A model generated the notes under the pieces. That model was given only the letters and a program-made list of their open reading frames with translations, did no database searches and was not told where the DNA came from. Position numbers and translations under genes: made by a program. From an uncultured Eubacteriales bacterium (GTDB lineage: Bacteria; Bacillota; Clostridia; Christensenellales; Borkfalkiaceae), in contig URHP01000002.1 of the NCBI GenBank assembly GCA_900547645.1, positions 1 to 64,000 on the forward strand: 64,000 nt of DNA, in the 5' to 3' direction. The stretch's first letter is position 1. Every line of letters starts with the position of its first letter. Shown piece after piece: positions 7,813 to 18,229 of the stretch.

Positions 7813-9507
7813 TTATATTATTTCAAAATGAGCCAGAGTTTCTTTAATAGCCAAAACCATCTTTTCTGTCGGATGCGATCGCGGACGTTTTAATTCTTCA
7901 ACTGCATTGGGCGCGTCATACATCGGCAAGCCTAAACTGCGTTTCACTTCTGCAATGTACGCCGTGTGCACCATAAAGCCGTAATGTTCTTCAATGTACT
8001 GCTGTATCATCTTATAGGTTACTTTTTCTTTCGGCTTACGAGCTTCTGCCCGTTTTTCTACTTCTTTCAGAGAGATTTGCCCCTCTCCTTCGCCGAACTC
8101 AACAGTCACGTTGATATGACTGTCCGAATTTTTGGAAAGGAGAACCAACGTCTCTACGTGCTTTGTCTGAGGGAACATATCGAACGGTTCGACGCATGTG
8201 ACGGCGTACTTCCCCGCGGGAGAAGGCGCTTTGACGAGCGCCCCGTTTTCGTCAACGAGAGAGCCCGTCAGGATACCGAGGTCACGGGCGAGCGTGGCGG
8301 GATCGCAGGAGATCATGACGATCCTTCCGACGTCCTTTTGTATGAGCAGATCGAGCACGCCGCGCGCAACGCCGGCACGGGGCGGATCGAGCACAACGAG
8401 CGCGGACGGCTCCCGTTCGAGCACTTCCGCCAGCAGATCTTCCACCCTGCCGCACAGATTTTCCATCTTGTCTCCGAGCGCGTTGTCAGAACGCAGCTTT
8501 TGCGCGCAGTCGTGTGCTTCGGGTACAATCTCGATCCCGTACGCCTTTTTGCACTTTTTGGCGAACTTTGCCGTGAGCAAACCGCCGCCCGCATAACAAT
8601 CGATCACCGTGTCCCCTTCTTCCGCGAAGGAGAGCGCGCGCTCATAGAGCTTTCCGCGCACGTTTTCATTCACCTGCACGAAGGTACGCGGTCCGACCTC
8701 GTAGGTGATGCCCCCGTCCTGACAGTCATAGAACCCCGGTCCCTTCAGCAGCCGGAACTCCTCGCCGAAGACGACGTTGGTCTTTTGATCGTTGACGTTC
8801 AGCCAGAAACTGTATTCGGGGAACACCTTATCGAGCAGGAAGAAAAAGTAATCGATGCCTTTGAGTTCGGGGACGGTGGTCACCAGCGTAACGATGAACT
8901 TTTTGCGCAATTCGCGCACGACGATGTGGCGGATCTGACCTTCGCCCGTCTCTTCGTCATAGCCGTCCAGCCCGCACTTTTCCATGAAATTGAGGAGCGC
9001 CCCGATCAGCCCCTGCGCCCAATCCGGATGCAGCGGGCATGCCGAAGCGGGCACGATACGGTGCGAACGCTCCGCGTAAAAACCGACCACATTTTCGCCG
9101 TTCCTGCGTCCGACGGGCAGCTGCAGCTTGTTCCGGTAGGCATATTCCCTTTCGCTGCGCTCGCACGCGGCAACGGGCAGATCAAGTCCCGCGATCTTTT
9201 TCAAAGCATCTTTGACAAGGTTCGTCTTGAATTTCAGCTGCATGTGATACTTGATATGCTGGAGCTGACAGCCGCCGCATTTCCCGAAGACGGCGCATTT
9301 CGGGCGCACGCGCAGCTCGGCGGGGGTAAGCAAATCCTCCACCTTGGCATAGCCCACGGAGCCCTTGATCTTCAGGACGCGCACATCGGCGCGCTCCCCG
9401 GGAAGAAGGCAGGGAATAAAGAGCGTCACGCCGTCCTTTCTGGCGATCCCCTCCCCCTGCGTGCCGAGCGCAGAACAGGTCACGGTCAAAATATCGTTTT
9501 TGTCCAT
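7813..9507 (-). CDS. rlmD: 23S rRNA (uracil-5-)-methyltransferase, RlmD/TrmA family
   Basis: This enzyme transfers a methyl group from SAM to C5 of a uridine in rRNA. It has an N-terminal TRAM domain, an iron-sulfur cluster signature (CAVFGKCGGCQLQH), the SAM motif DCYAGGGLLTAKFA, and the catalytic region VLDPPRAGV / MISCDPATLARDL with the nucleophilic Cys. About 100 C-terminal residues (SHINVTVEF onward, with KVTYKMIQQYIEEHYG) form an extra domain that is often attached to this family in Clostridia. GTG 9516 is in frame, but GGGAGG lies 8 bases before ATG 9507, which I chose. The start is placed inside the end of the upstream gene's ribosome binding context. RlmD versus RlmCD or TrmFO-like site specificity cannot be settled from sequence. 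Confidence 0.93.
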   Translation of the reverse strand: MDKNDILTVTCSALGTQGEGIARKDGVTLFIPCLLPGERADVRVLKIKGSVGYAKVEDLLTPAELRVRPKCAVFGKCGGCQLQHIKYHMQLKFKTNLVKDALKKIAGLDLPVAACERSEREYAYRNKLQLPVGRRNGENVVGFYAERSHRIVPASACPLHPDWAQGLIGALLNFMEKCGLDGYDEETGEGQIRHIVVRELRKKFIVTLVTTVPELKGIDYFFFLLDKVFPEYSFWLNVNDQKTNVVFGEEFRLLKGPGFYDCQDGGITYEVGPRTFVQVNENVRGKLYERALSFAEEGDTVIDCYAGGGLLTAKFAKKCKKAYGIEIVPEAHDCAQKLRSDNALGDKMENLCGRVEDLLAEVLEREPSALVVLDPPRAGVARGVLDLLIQKDVGRIVMISCDPATLARDLGILTGSLVDENGALVKAPSPAGKYAVTCVEPFDMFPQTKHVETLVLLSKNSDSHINVTVEFGEGEGQISLKEVEKRAEARKPKEKVTYKMIQQYIEEHYGFMVHTAYIAEVKRSLGLPMYDAPNAVEELKRPRSHPTEKMVLAIKETLAHFEII

Positions 9508-9512
9508 TTCGC

Positions 9513-10067
9513 TCACCTCCCGATCCGCCGCACGGCGCCGTCCGCCGCGTTCTGGCAGAGAAATATCATATAATCATAGAGGGCGAACACCGCCGTTCCG
9601 CCCACAAAGAGAATGAGATAAAAATACTGAGCGACGAAATCGTACCAGGTCATGGCGCTGAGCCCCAAAAACTCGTCCAGCACCACCCAGGCGAGCCAGA
9701 GGGAAAGATCGAACCAGACCACCTTGACCAAAAAGACGACGACGTGCCAAAGCGGCTTTCCGACATACTTCTTCTGCAAGTAATTGGCGAGCGGATGAAG
9801 CCCGAAAAACACGAGGAAAGGCAGGATCTGCATGATCCCGAGCACAAACCCCGTAAACAGAAAGGAGAGTATGACCGCTCCCGCAAACGCGAGACAATAT
9901 CCCAGGATCTGCCCCTTGGCGAGCGGGATCATGAGCGCGAATACCGCAATGAGATACCCCGCCGCAAGCAGAAAATCCACATAGGAGCCCAGCGTCAGCG
10001 CGAGCGCCGCAACGGCGCAGGCGATCGCCGCCAGCGCTATTTCAAAGGATCGCGACTGCTTTTTCAT
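9513..10067 (-). CDS. Integral membrane protein, unknown
   Basis: A 184-aa protein with about five hydrophobic segments (ALAAIACAVAALALTLGSYV; FLLAAGYLIAVFALMI; LAFAGAVILSFLFTGFVLGI; a Trp-rich segment near VWFDLSLWLAWVVL; YFYLILFVGGTAVFALY). It is shaped like small Clostridia multi-pass proteins near ECF-type S components, but no signature supports a transporter assignment. Its stop lies just before the rlmD start, so the two are probably co-transcribed. Confidence 0.8.
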   Translation of the reverse strand: MKKQSRSFEIALAAIACAVAALALTLGSYVDFLLAAGYLIAVFALMIPLAKGQILGYCLAFAGAVILSFLFTGFVLGIMQILPFLVFFGLHPLANYLQKKYVGKPLWHVVVFLVKVVWFDLSLWLAWVVLDEFLGLSAMTWYDFVAQYFYLILFVGGTAVFALYDYMIFLCQNAADGAVRRIGR

Positions 10068-10100
10068 GCGCGTCCCCCCTTTTTTCGCTCCGCCGTCTGT

Positions 10101-10715
10101 TTACCTGCAGTTGCAGCACAGGTTGAACAGGCAGTTGACGCACAGGAACGTATAGCAAAAAGAGGCACACTGCGAGCACCAGTTTCCGCCCATCTGTTCA
10201 TCGCCGCCCGCAGGAGTGGGATCGGGATTGGTGTTGGGCGCACCGCCGGACTGCTGGCGGTAATCCGCGCGGTTTTTCAGTTTTTCGTACGCCTCGCGGT
10301 ACTTCTGGTTGCTCCCGTCCATCTGAATGGCGATCTCGAGCTGCTTCTTGCTCTCCTGCATCCAATTCTTTTTATAGAAGACGACGGACTGCAGATAGTG
10401 CCACTCCGCACTGCGTTCGTTGAAGTCGTCCAGAAGCTGCTGCGCGCGCGAGATGTCCCCCCTGCGGATGCAATCGGATACCTCTTCGAACGAAGACGCG
10501 CCCGAAGTGTTGCTTGCCTGTTCGCGGCGCTCTTCCATGATCTCCTGATAGGCGGCGTCCAGCTTTTCGAGCATACGCGCGGCATTGTTGCCGACTTCGC
10601 CGTCCTGCCACTTCTCCTCGTTATAGATCTCCTTGAGCCGTTCGTAACAAGCCTTGATCTCCTCATCCGAGGCGTTTTCATCTACCTGTAAGAGCCTGTA
10701 ATTGTCCTTATTCAT
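10101..10715 (-). CDS. J-like domain and TPR-like protein with Cys-rich tail
   Basis: Residues 1-65 (MNKDNYRLLQVDENASDEEIKACYERL) follow the DnaJ J-domain pattern. The HPD tripeptide needed to stimulate Hsp70 ATPase is absent, with EKWQDG in the loop position. Residues 75-140 form a helical repeat (SRAQQLLDDFNERSAEWHYLQ) shared with the next gene. The C-terminus carries eight Cys in about 26 residues (WCSQCASFC to CCNCR), a tail common in Clostridia J-like proteins found next to DUF5685 genes. The tail may bind metal or be acylated at the membrane. The neighbourhood with DUF5685 fits that family; the function is unknown. It might work with the Hsp70-like protein at 20384-22426. Confidence 0.8.
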   Translation of the reverse strand: MNKDNYRLLQVDENASDEEIKACYERLKEIYNEEKWQDGEVGNNAARMLEKLDAAYQEIMEERREQASNTSGASSFEEVSDCIRRGDISRAQQLLDDFNERSAEWHYLQSVVFYKKNWMQESKKQLEIAIQMDGSNQKYREAYEKLKNRADYRQQSGGAPNTNPDPTPAGGDEQMGGNWCSQCASFCYTFLCVNCLFNLCCNCR

Positions 10716-10750
10716 AATCTTTCCTTTATAAATTCTCTGTTAATCCTGCA

Positions 10751-11164
10751 TCAGATTCCGTCACAACTTTCACATAAACAGGTACACAGCCCTGTACATG
10801 CAACTTCAATACAGCATTCCTGCGTAACTTCACCCATCTCTGCTCGAGTCTGCTGTTTTTTAATCTTTCCCTTTTCCGCAAGAAAAATAAGATCGTTATA
10901 CTCCTTTCGGTATGTCTCGTTTTCCGGGCTCTCCTCAAGCGCTCGCTCGAGGCATCGTTTGCTTTCTGTATACCACTTTTTTTCGCGAAAAAGTTTCGCC
11001 TGCATGAACTGCCACTCAGCGCCATGCTCTTCAAACGCATTCAAAAGTTCCTGCGCCCTTATGAGATCGCCTTCCGCAAGGCATTCCCGCACTTTCCAAA
11101 ATGGATCTTCGATGTCAGACATAGCCTCCGGTAAAGGTTTTTCCCGTTCGCTTTCCTCGGACAT
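10751..11164 (-). CDS. TPR-like protein with Cys-rich tail, paralog of the J-like protein
   Basis: A 137-aa protein starting at ATG 11164 after AAGGAGG. It lacks the J-like region but repeats the second half of the neighbouring protein: GDLIRAQELLNAFEEHGAEWQFMQ aligns with GDISRAQQLLDDFNERSAEWHYLQ, and both continue with KKW-ESK--LE-A. The C-terminus again is Cys-rich (QECCIEVACTGLCTCLCESC). It apparently arose by tandem duplication. Its role is unknown; a scaffold partner of the J-like protein is plausible. Confidence 0.78.
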   Translation of the reverse strand: MSEESEREKPLPEAMSDIEDPFWKVRECLAEGDLIRAQELLNAFEEHGAEWQFMQAKLFREKKWYTESKRCLERALEESPENETYRKEYNDLIFLAEKGKIKKQQTRAEMGEVTQECCIEVACTGLCTCLCESCDGI

Positions 11165-11191
11165 GGCACCCTCCTTTTTCGTCCGTGAAGG

Positions 11192-12073
11192 TCAGGCTTT
11201 GACTTTGGGAAGTTCGCCTGCCATTTCCTTGCGCGGTTCCCCTTTCATGACGCGCGCGGTCTCCAGCGGAATGCCGCGCAGGATCACGTTGTCCGTGAGG
11301 TCCCGGTTGAAATGAAACGTAATGCCCGCAAGCCCTTCGCGCATGGAATAGAACAGCGTGTCGAACAGGAAGGCAATCTCCTGTCCGTTTGCCTGCATGA
11401 GTTCGGCGCGGGTAGCGCTGCCGTAGGCGAGCGCAAAGGGATTGTAACGCTTCTTTTTGACGTCCTTTTCATAGTCGTCGAGCGCGTCGATCAGATACAC
11501 CCACTTGCCCACGGCGTAAAACAGCTCTTCCGCCGCGGGGGTAGATGTTTCCTTCAGAAAATGGACGCACAGCCAGCGCATGAGCTGCGCCGTCGGTTCC
11601 GCCGCCTCGTCGGGTGAGGGCGAACGCTTTTTTTCCACCGCCGCCTGTTCCGCGACGAACTGCCCGATACGCGCGACAAGTTCCGGATAGCGCTTCTTGG
11701 CGCGCTTATACCCCTTTTTGAACCAGGCGCGCTTGATCCTGCCGCCGCTGCCGTCCGCAATATCGTCCGCAAGCTTGAAGTATGCGAGTACGGTATTGAG
11801 GGTGCCGAGTTCCATCGTCAGATCGTCCACTGCCGCAATGGGACGCTTACGGATGGCGTGTTCGAAGCAATTCTGCCGCTCCACGCGAATATCCGTACCC
11901 GTCATGTTGTGCAGCAGCGCCGAAAGAAAGGTGACGTCATACGTCAGGCTCAGCCGTGCACGCTGCCCGCAGGCCGCGCCGATGGACTTGCACAGCCCGC
12001 AGTAGAGCGCCTTGTAGAGCATGAAATCCTTTATGAGCAGATTGGGCAGATCGTAGCGAACGTATCCGAACAC
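11192..12073 (-). CDS. DUF5685 family protein
   Basis: A 293-aa protein with GTG start at 12073. The N-terminus MFGYVRYDLPNLLIKDFMLYKALYCGLC is characteristic of DUF5685. The family is helical, with a prenyl-synthase-like look; KLADDIADG recalls an Asp-rich metal site, although that is only a resemblance. It is commonly beside J-like proteins in Clostridia, as here. The function is not known. The start lies 3 bases after the trpS stop, so it belongs to the trpS operon. Confidence 0.85.
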   Translation of the reverse strand: MFGYVRYDLPNLLIKDFMLYKALYCGLCKSIGAACGQRARLSLTYDVTFLSALLHNMTGTDIRVERQNCFEHAIRKRPIAAVDDLTMELGTLNTVLAYFKLADDIADGSGGRIKRAWFKKGYKRAKKRYPELVARIGQFVAEQAAVEKKRSPSPDEAAEPTAQLMRWLCVHFLKETSTPAAEELFYAVGKWVYLIDALDDYEKDVKKKRYNPFALAYGSATRAELMQANGQEIAFLFDTLFYSMREGLAGITFHFNRDLTDNVILRGIPLETARVMKGEPRKEMAGELPKVKA

Positions 12074-12076
12074 GCC

Positions 12077-13072
12077 TTATTCTCCCCGGTAAAATCCGAC
12101 CTTGCGGTACACCTTCGAGAGCGTTCTGCGCGCCGTGCGGAAGGCGTTTTCCGCGCCCTTTTTGAGCACGTCGGCAAGATATGCCTTGTCTGCGAGCAGA
12201 CGCTTCTGCTCCGCCTGAATGGGCGCAAGCACGTCGGCGACCGTCTCGCCCACCGCCGTCTTGAAATCGCCGTACCCCTTGCCCTCGAATTCCTTCTCCG
12301 CTTCGGCAACCGTGCAGCCCTTAAAGGACGCATAGATGTTGAGCAGATTGGTGACGCCCGGCTTTTCCTCGGACGCGGCAACGCGGTTGTCGCTGTCCGT
12401 CACGGCGCGGCGGAACTTGCGCATGACCGTATCCCGGTCGTCCGCAAGATATACGGAGGCATTGGGGTTTTCGTCCGACTTGCTCATCTTGTGCAGCGGA
12501 TCCTGCAGCGAATTGATCTTTGCGCCCTCCTTCAGGATATAGCCCTCGGGCACGCGGAAGGTCTCGCCGTAACGGTTGTTGAAACGGATGGCAATGTCGC
12601 GCGTGATCTCAAGATGCTGGCGCTGATCGACGCCGACGGGCACCACGTCCGCCTGATACAGCAGGATGTCCGCCGCCATCAGGACGGGATAGTCCATCAG
12701 CCCCATGTTGACGTTTTCGGGATGCTTTGCGCTCTTATCTTTGAACTGCGTCATACGCTCCATCTCGCCCACATAGGTGAGCGTGTTGAGCACCCACGTC
12801 AGCTCCGCATGCGCGGAGACGTTCGACTGTACATACAGCGTACATTTTTCAGGATCGATGCCGCAGGCGATATACAGCGCGGCAAGCTCCAGCGTGCGGC
12901 TGCGCAGCTGCGCGGGCTCCTGCCGCACTGTGATCGCGTGCATGTCCGCGATCGCATAAAAACAGGTGAACTCGTGCTGCAGCTTCACCCAATTGCGGAT
13001 GGCGCCCGTATAGTTTCCGATGGTGAGATTCCCGCTCGGCTGGACCGCCGAGTATAAAACTTTTTCTTCCAT
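12077..13072 (-). CDS. trpS: Tryptophanyl-tRNA synthetase
   Basis: This class I synthetase charges tRNA-Trp. PSGNLTIGNYTGAI contains the HIGH-like signature (TIGN) and HKMSKSDENPN contains KMSKS. The length of 331 aa matches bacterial TrpS. The frame is open further upstream, but the chosen ATG at 13072 is where the family begins, and a promoter at 13103-13131 would place the mRNA start near 13096, after the longer form's start. It is the first gene of an apparent operon with DUF5685 and the Cys-tailed proteins. Confidence 0.97.
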   Translation of the reverse strand: MEEKVLYSAVQPSGNLTIGNYTGAIRNWVKLQHEFTCFYAIADMHAITVRQEPAQLRSRTLELAALYIACGIDPEKCTLYVQSNVSAHAELTWVLNTLTYVGEMERMTQFKDKSAKHPENVNMGLMDYPVLMAADILLYQADVVPVGVDQRQHLEITRDIAIRFNNRYGETFRVPEGYILKEGAKINSLQDPLHKMSKSDENPNASVYLADDRDTVMRKFRRAVTDSDNRVAASEEKPGVTNLLNIYASFKGCTVAEAEKEFEGKGYGDFKTAVGETVADVLAPIQAEQKRLLADKAYLADVLKKGAENAFRTARRTLSKVYRKVGFYRGE

Positions 13073-13102
13073 GTTTCTCTCGATCGATAAGGATTCACGG
13101 TA

Positions 13103-13131
13103 ATTATACCATATCTTTCCCCAAAATGCAA
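13103..13131 (-). promoter_or_regulatory. Promoter of trpS
   Basis: On the reverse strand, TTGCAT (13126-13131), 17-base spacer, and TATAAT (13103-13108). No T-box element is visible in the short leader. Confidence 0.78.
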
Positions 13132-13272
13132 TGGCTGGACGCTTTGCAGCGGTAAAATTGTTGTGAATCGCGGTCATGGAATTTTCACAATCAACAAAAA
13201 CACCCCCGCGGAAAGGCTGCGCCCCGCGGCATATGCCGCGGGGCTAAATTTACGGATCCTTCCGATACGGCG

Positions 13273-13959
13273 TCAGACCACCCTGACGATCGCGTGCAGA
13301 AGAGCCGTATAGCGATCGCCCAACGCCGCATCGACATGGAAATGCCCGAAAAACCAATGACCGAACGAACGGATATTTTCTTCAAGATAAGACAGCATTC
13401 CGTTTTCCGGACAATTCCGCTTCTGCATCGCGACACCGTGCGGCACAAGATACATGAGTGCGCGTTCGCTGCAGGAATGCGTGATCACGTAATCGACCCG
13501 ATTGTGATGCAGCTTCAGATTTCTGATCCCCTCTTCCATATCTTGCTTTGTGGGAAGCTCCTGTTTCCACCATGTCTCCCCTTCCGTACGCCATCCGCGG
13601 TCGATGCTCGTCGCTCCGCCGAACGTAAAAAAGGTCTTGTTTTCGATTGTAAAAACCTGCCCGCGCATCAGATGCAGAATGTCAGGTCTGATCTTATGCA
13701 CGTTTCCGCCGTTCCATTGCGCGACCGGATACTTTTCAAGCAGATCGAAGTTTTCATGGTTCCCATCCAGCCACAACACCGTAAAAGGCAGATCGGAAAA
13801 CGGTTTCAGATCGCGTTCCAACGTCTTTTCCGACCAGACACCCCCGAAATCCCCGGCAATGATCATATAGTCATCCTTCGTAAGACCGGGATATTCCGCG
13901 CAAAACCGATCGAATCTTCCCAAGTCAGAGCGGTGCGTATCTCCCGTCACAAAAATCAT
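13273..13959 (-). CDS. Calcineurin-like metallophosphoesterase
   Basis: A 228-aa protein with all metal-binding motifs of the family in order: GDTH, GDFGGVW, GNHE, THS and GHFH. It would hydrolyse a phosphoester with two metal ions. The compact single-domain form is typical of small phosphatases of unknown substrate in Clostridia. It follows the FtsK-gamma-like gene with a 38-base gap and may be co-transcribed with it. A GC-rich perfect palindrome (about 13225-13250, GCCCCGCGGC ATAT apex) after the stop may act as its terminator. Confidence 0.9.
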   Translation of the reverse strand: MIFVTGDTHRSDLGRFDRFCAEYPGLTKDDYMIIAGDFGGVWSEKTLERDLKPFSDLPFTVLWLDGNHENFDLLEKYPVAQWNGGNVHKIRPDILHLMRGQVFTIENKTFFTFGGATSIDRGWRTEGETWWKQELPTKQDMEEGIRNLKLHHNRVDYVITHSCSERALMYLVPHGVAMQKRNCPENGMLSYLEENIRSFGHWFFGHFHVDAALGDRYTALLHAIVRVV

Positions 13960-13997
13960 GGTATCCTCCTTTTCCTTCCCGTTGTTTCTTGTCTCCG

Positions 13998-14880
<883 letters not shown>

Positions 14881-14888
<8 letters not shown>

Positions 14889-17781
14889 GATCCACCTCTT
14901 CACATGCCGATAAGATTCTTTGCAGCTGTTCCCCGTTCAGGCTGTTTCTGACAAGCAGCGCATTTGCCACCGCCTGTATCTTATGCTGTTCCTCCGCCGC
15001 GATCTGCCGCGCCCGGTCCATCTGCGCCTGAATGATCTTCCGGATCTTCTTCCGGACGGCGGGAAGTTCCGCATACCGTTCGGAGGGCATCCACATGAGC
15101 GTATCTTCCTCCATTCCGTAGGAACACACCATTTGCTTTGCCATCCGCGTCGCCGCACGCAGGTCGCCGCCCGCTCCCGACGTGACGCCTTCCTCCCCGT
15201 ATTCCATCATTTCGACGGCGCGTCCCGCCAGGGCAATGCAGATCTTGTTTTGCATTTCCCGACGGGTATACACGGCTTTCCCCTCCTCCGAATACGAGAC
15301 GTACCCGAAATAATTACTCCGTGAAACGATCGTCACGTATTCCGGGATCACGCCGAACGTCGCGGCGGCCACCGCGTGCCCCGCTTCATGGAGCGCGGTC
15401 CTGCGCAATTCCCGTTCACTGAACTGCTTTTTTTCACCCGCGTCGAAACTTTCGAACGCTTCGTCCAAAATTTCGTCCGAGAGCGCAAACGTTCCGCTTT
15501 CGGGGTCTTCCGAATGTCTGACGGCATTCCGGACGACCTGCGCGAGATTCGCAAGGCTCCAGCCGACCGATCTTTGCGCCAGACTGCAGATCTGTTCCGA
15601 AGAAACGGAGGAAAAAGAATACCGCGACAGCGCTCTGCGCAAAAAGAGTTCCCTTTGCGCAAGATCGGGCAGGTCGATGTGGATCCTCTTGTCAAATCTC
15701 CGCAAAAACGCCTCGTCCAGATCCGTCGCGCCGCTTTGCGTGCTGTAGTTGGTTGCAGCGATCAAGAAGACCGGCGCGCGGTCATCGTGTGCAAACCCGT
15801 CCATTTCCGAAAGAAACGCATCGACAAGGTTGTCCGTATGCTGCAGCTTTGCGATCTCCCCGAGCCGCGATTTCGCAATGGCGTCGATTTCATCGATAAA
15901 GATGATACAGGGCGCGTATTTGCGCGCGACCGCAAACGTCTCCCGGATTACACCTGCTCCTTCCCCTACCCACTTTCTCAAAAATTCCGTCGCGTTTTTC
16001 TGGATAAACGGCAAGCCCGCTTCGTGCGCGACCGCCTTGGCAAGCATGGTCTTCCCCGTGCCCGGATCCCCGTCCAGAATGATCCCCCGCGGGATCTCCA
16101 TTCCCTCACGGATATATCTTTTCACATCCTTCAGCTGGCGAATGATCGGGATAAATTCTTTTTTTGCGCCTTCCGCGCCGATCACGTCTTCAAACGAGAC
16201 GTCCGGCACAGCTTCCCCCTCAAGAAACAGCGACTGTTCTCTGCCCTCGAAGGAAGTCTGCAGGTCGATCCCCGATATGATCAGGTCGATCTCCCCGGGT
16301 CGTTCCGCAGCCCGGAAGGAAACCTCGTACCAAACCGCCTGATTGGAGCGGAAGAGCGTCTGCGTCATGTAACTTAAAGACATTCCGTCCATGATCCCGC
16401 GGAACCATTTCCGCATGCCGTCGCCGTCCTCGGACGGAGAAAAACAATCGACCGCACCGTGATCCGTATAAAACAGAAACGCCGAATCGGGGAGCCGTCC
16501 GCGGCTGCAGACATATACCGGCAGCCCGAGATCGACAAGCGCCTGAAACAGCTTCGGCGCAAACGCATCCCCGCCGTCGCCGATATTGATGACGGCAGCG
16601 GAGCCGTCATGATAGCGAAGCTTGCACAGATCGGCGTTCCCGTCCAGGCAGATCACCTCCGTCCGATCGTCCACGGCGGGAAGATCGCCCTCCGCAACGC
16701 CATAGACAAGAAGCCGTGCCTTGTTCCGGTGAAAATAAATTTTTGCCGCTTCCGGAGAAATGTCCGAAACATCGAGCCGACAATTGATCTGACGGAACAA
16801 GAACGTACCGGTCTCCTCATGAAACCTCTGGACCATGCGCGTAAAATTCCTTTCAAAAAACTCTTTAACCGCACGCAAGACCGTTCTGATATCCGCAGCG
16901 CCCTGCGACAATATGATCGTATCCGCCAGGCGATGTACGTCCGCGCAGACCGTGAGCCGATACTGCTCCCGATAGTTTTCGATTTGATCGCGGACGGCGT
17001 TCACCGCAATGCGGTGCAGCACTTCCGGGCGCAATTTGTTGAACATGATCATCCTTCCGGATGCAAGACGAGATACGATCGCCTGGGAAAAGTACGGCGT
17101 CCCCGTGAGCGGGCTGCATTCGTTTTCGAACGCCTTTACGATTGTACCGAGGGGCGTCCGCGAAAAATCGTACTGCCCGTTGCCGCGGTCATAGATCTCC
17201 TTTCCGACGTTGGTCGTAATAATGATGATCGCATCGCGCGCAGATATTTCCTTATCCATGTACAGATCGCGGATCGTTCCGTTTTCCAGCAGCTGCAGCA
17301 ACAGGTTATGAACGAGCGAACACGCCTTTTCGATCTCATCAAGCTGGATGACCGAAACGGGATGATCGTACAAAAACCGCGTCAGTCTTCCCGCAGACGC
17401 GCTCTTGTAGGACGGATGCGTTCCGCACAGAGAATCTAAGCTCTCTTTTTCCGCATAGCCGCTCATATCATAGCGGTCAAACGGACGGTGCAGCGCTTTG
17501 GCGATCTGTTCCGCCATAAATGTTTTTCCCACGGCGGGAGGACCCGCAAAAACCAACAGCCCCGCAGGTCCTTTGACGTTTCTCCGTCGAAGATGCCCGA
17601 ACAGATATTCTTTCACCTGCTGACAGGCATACGCCTGCCCTTCGACCTTGCCAAGATACCGGTCAAGCTCGGCCATGAGCCGATAGTCTTCCCGCAGCTT
17701 ATAGTCCGTATATTCGGTAAAATCTCCGGAAACGGCGTTTCCGAACACCCTGCGCGTCTTTACGCGTTCGATCTCATTCAT
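14881..17781 (-). CDS. Fusion of Clp-like AAA, FtsH-like AAA and M41 metalloprotease
   Basis: A 966-aa protein. Domain 1 is a Clp-type AAA module with Walker A GPPAVGKT (80-87), Walker B VIQLDEIEKA, and sensor TTN. A middle domain (about 355-525) is not recognised. Domain 2 is an FtsH-type AAA with GDPGTGKT (571-578), FIDEIDAIAKS, and Arg-finger LRRFDKR. Domain 3 is an M41 peptidase with the zinc motif HEAGH (798-802) and the later ligand region TSGAGGDLRAAT. There is no transmembrane segment, unlike real FtsH, so it should be cytosolic. Start at ATG 17781 has AGGGGG upstream and overlaps the preceding gene by 8 bases. I infer an energy-driven protease with two unfolding motors. Substrates are unknown; neighbours suggest protein quality control. 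Confidence 0.9.
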
Positions 17782-18106
17782 GGTTTTCCCCCTTTTCTCC
17801 GGGCTGTTTGCCCAAAGACGCATAGTAGCTTTCAAACAGGCGCCCGGCAAGCCGTCGGTCCCCGACCGCCTTCAGCTCGCCGCACCTTCCCATGCGGAAC
17901 GGGAGCGCCGAATCCCGTTCAACGCCTTCAATCTTGTCGATCGGCGACAAAATACAGTATATCGTGTCGTCCATAACCGTTGCATACACCTGACCGAAAC
18001 GAATGCGTTTCCCGCTCTGATTGTTCAGTACGATCTCCGAAAAGTTTGATTCGTCAAACAAAATTTCCGCAAGCTGCGGATCGGTTTTTCCGCGTTTATT
18101 TTTCAC
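17774..18106 (-). CDS. Small DUF1292-like protein
   Basis: A 110-aa protein starting with GTG at 18106, 6 bases after GAGGAGG. The central segment (EIVLNNQSGKRIRFGQVYATVMDDTIYCILSPID) resembles DUF1292 proteins of Firmicutes, which are small beta-rich proteins of unknown role. The C-terminus is charged. It is the first gene of the unit with the AAA-FtsH fusion and the FtsK-gamma-like gene. A TATAAT near 18132-18137 on the reverse strand may be its -10 element, but no good -35 is visible. Confidence 0.7.
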   Translation of the reverse strand: MKNKRGKTDPQLAEILFDESNFSEIVLNNQSGKRIRFGQVYATVMDDTIYCILSPIDKIEGVERDSALPFRMGRCGELKAVGDRRLAGRLFESYYASLGKQPGEKGENHE

Positions 18107-18180
18107 AGTGTGCCTCCTCTTGGTCGATTCGACAACATTATACCTGATTCCCGACCGAAATCCGTCGCAAAAAATACGAC

Positions 18181-18220
18181 AAAAAGCGGCGGCAGAAAAA
18201 ATCTGCCGCCGCTTTTTGTC
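18181..18220 (-). terminator. Strong terminator after the HTH gene
   Basis: AAAAAGCGGCGGCAG pairs perfectly with CTGCCGCCGCTTTTT, 15 bp with a short A-rich loop, flanked by T runs on both strands, so it should work in both directions. Confidence 0.85.
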
Positions 18221-18229
18221 AGAATGCGA

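Noticed and set aside
7966-9573. A 535-codon forward frame opposite rlmD
   Set aside because: Shadow of rlmD, which has all family motifs on the reverse strand.
13240-13260. Palindrome after the phosphoesterase as an insertion-sequence end
   Set aside because: No transposase or matching second end nearby; a terminator-like hairpin is the simpler reading.
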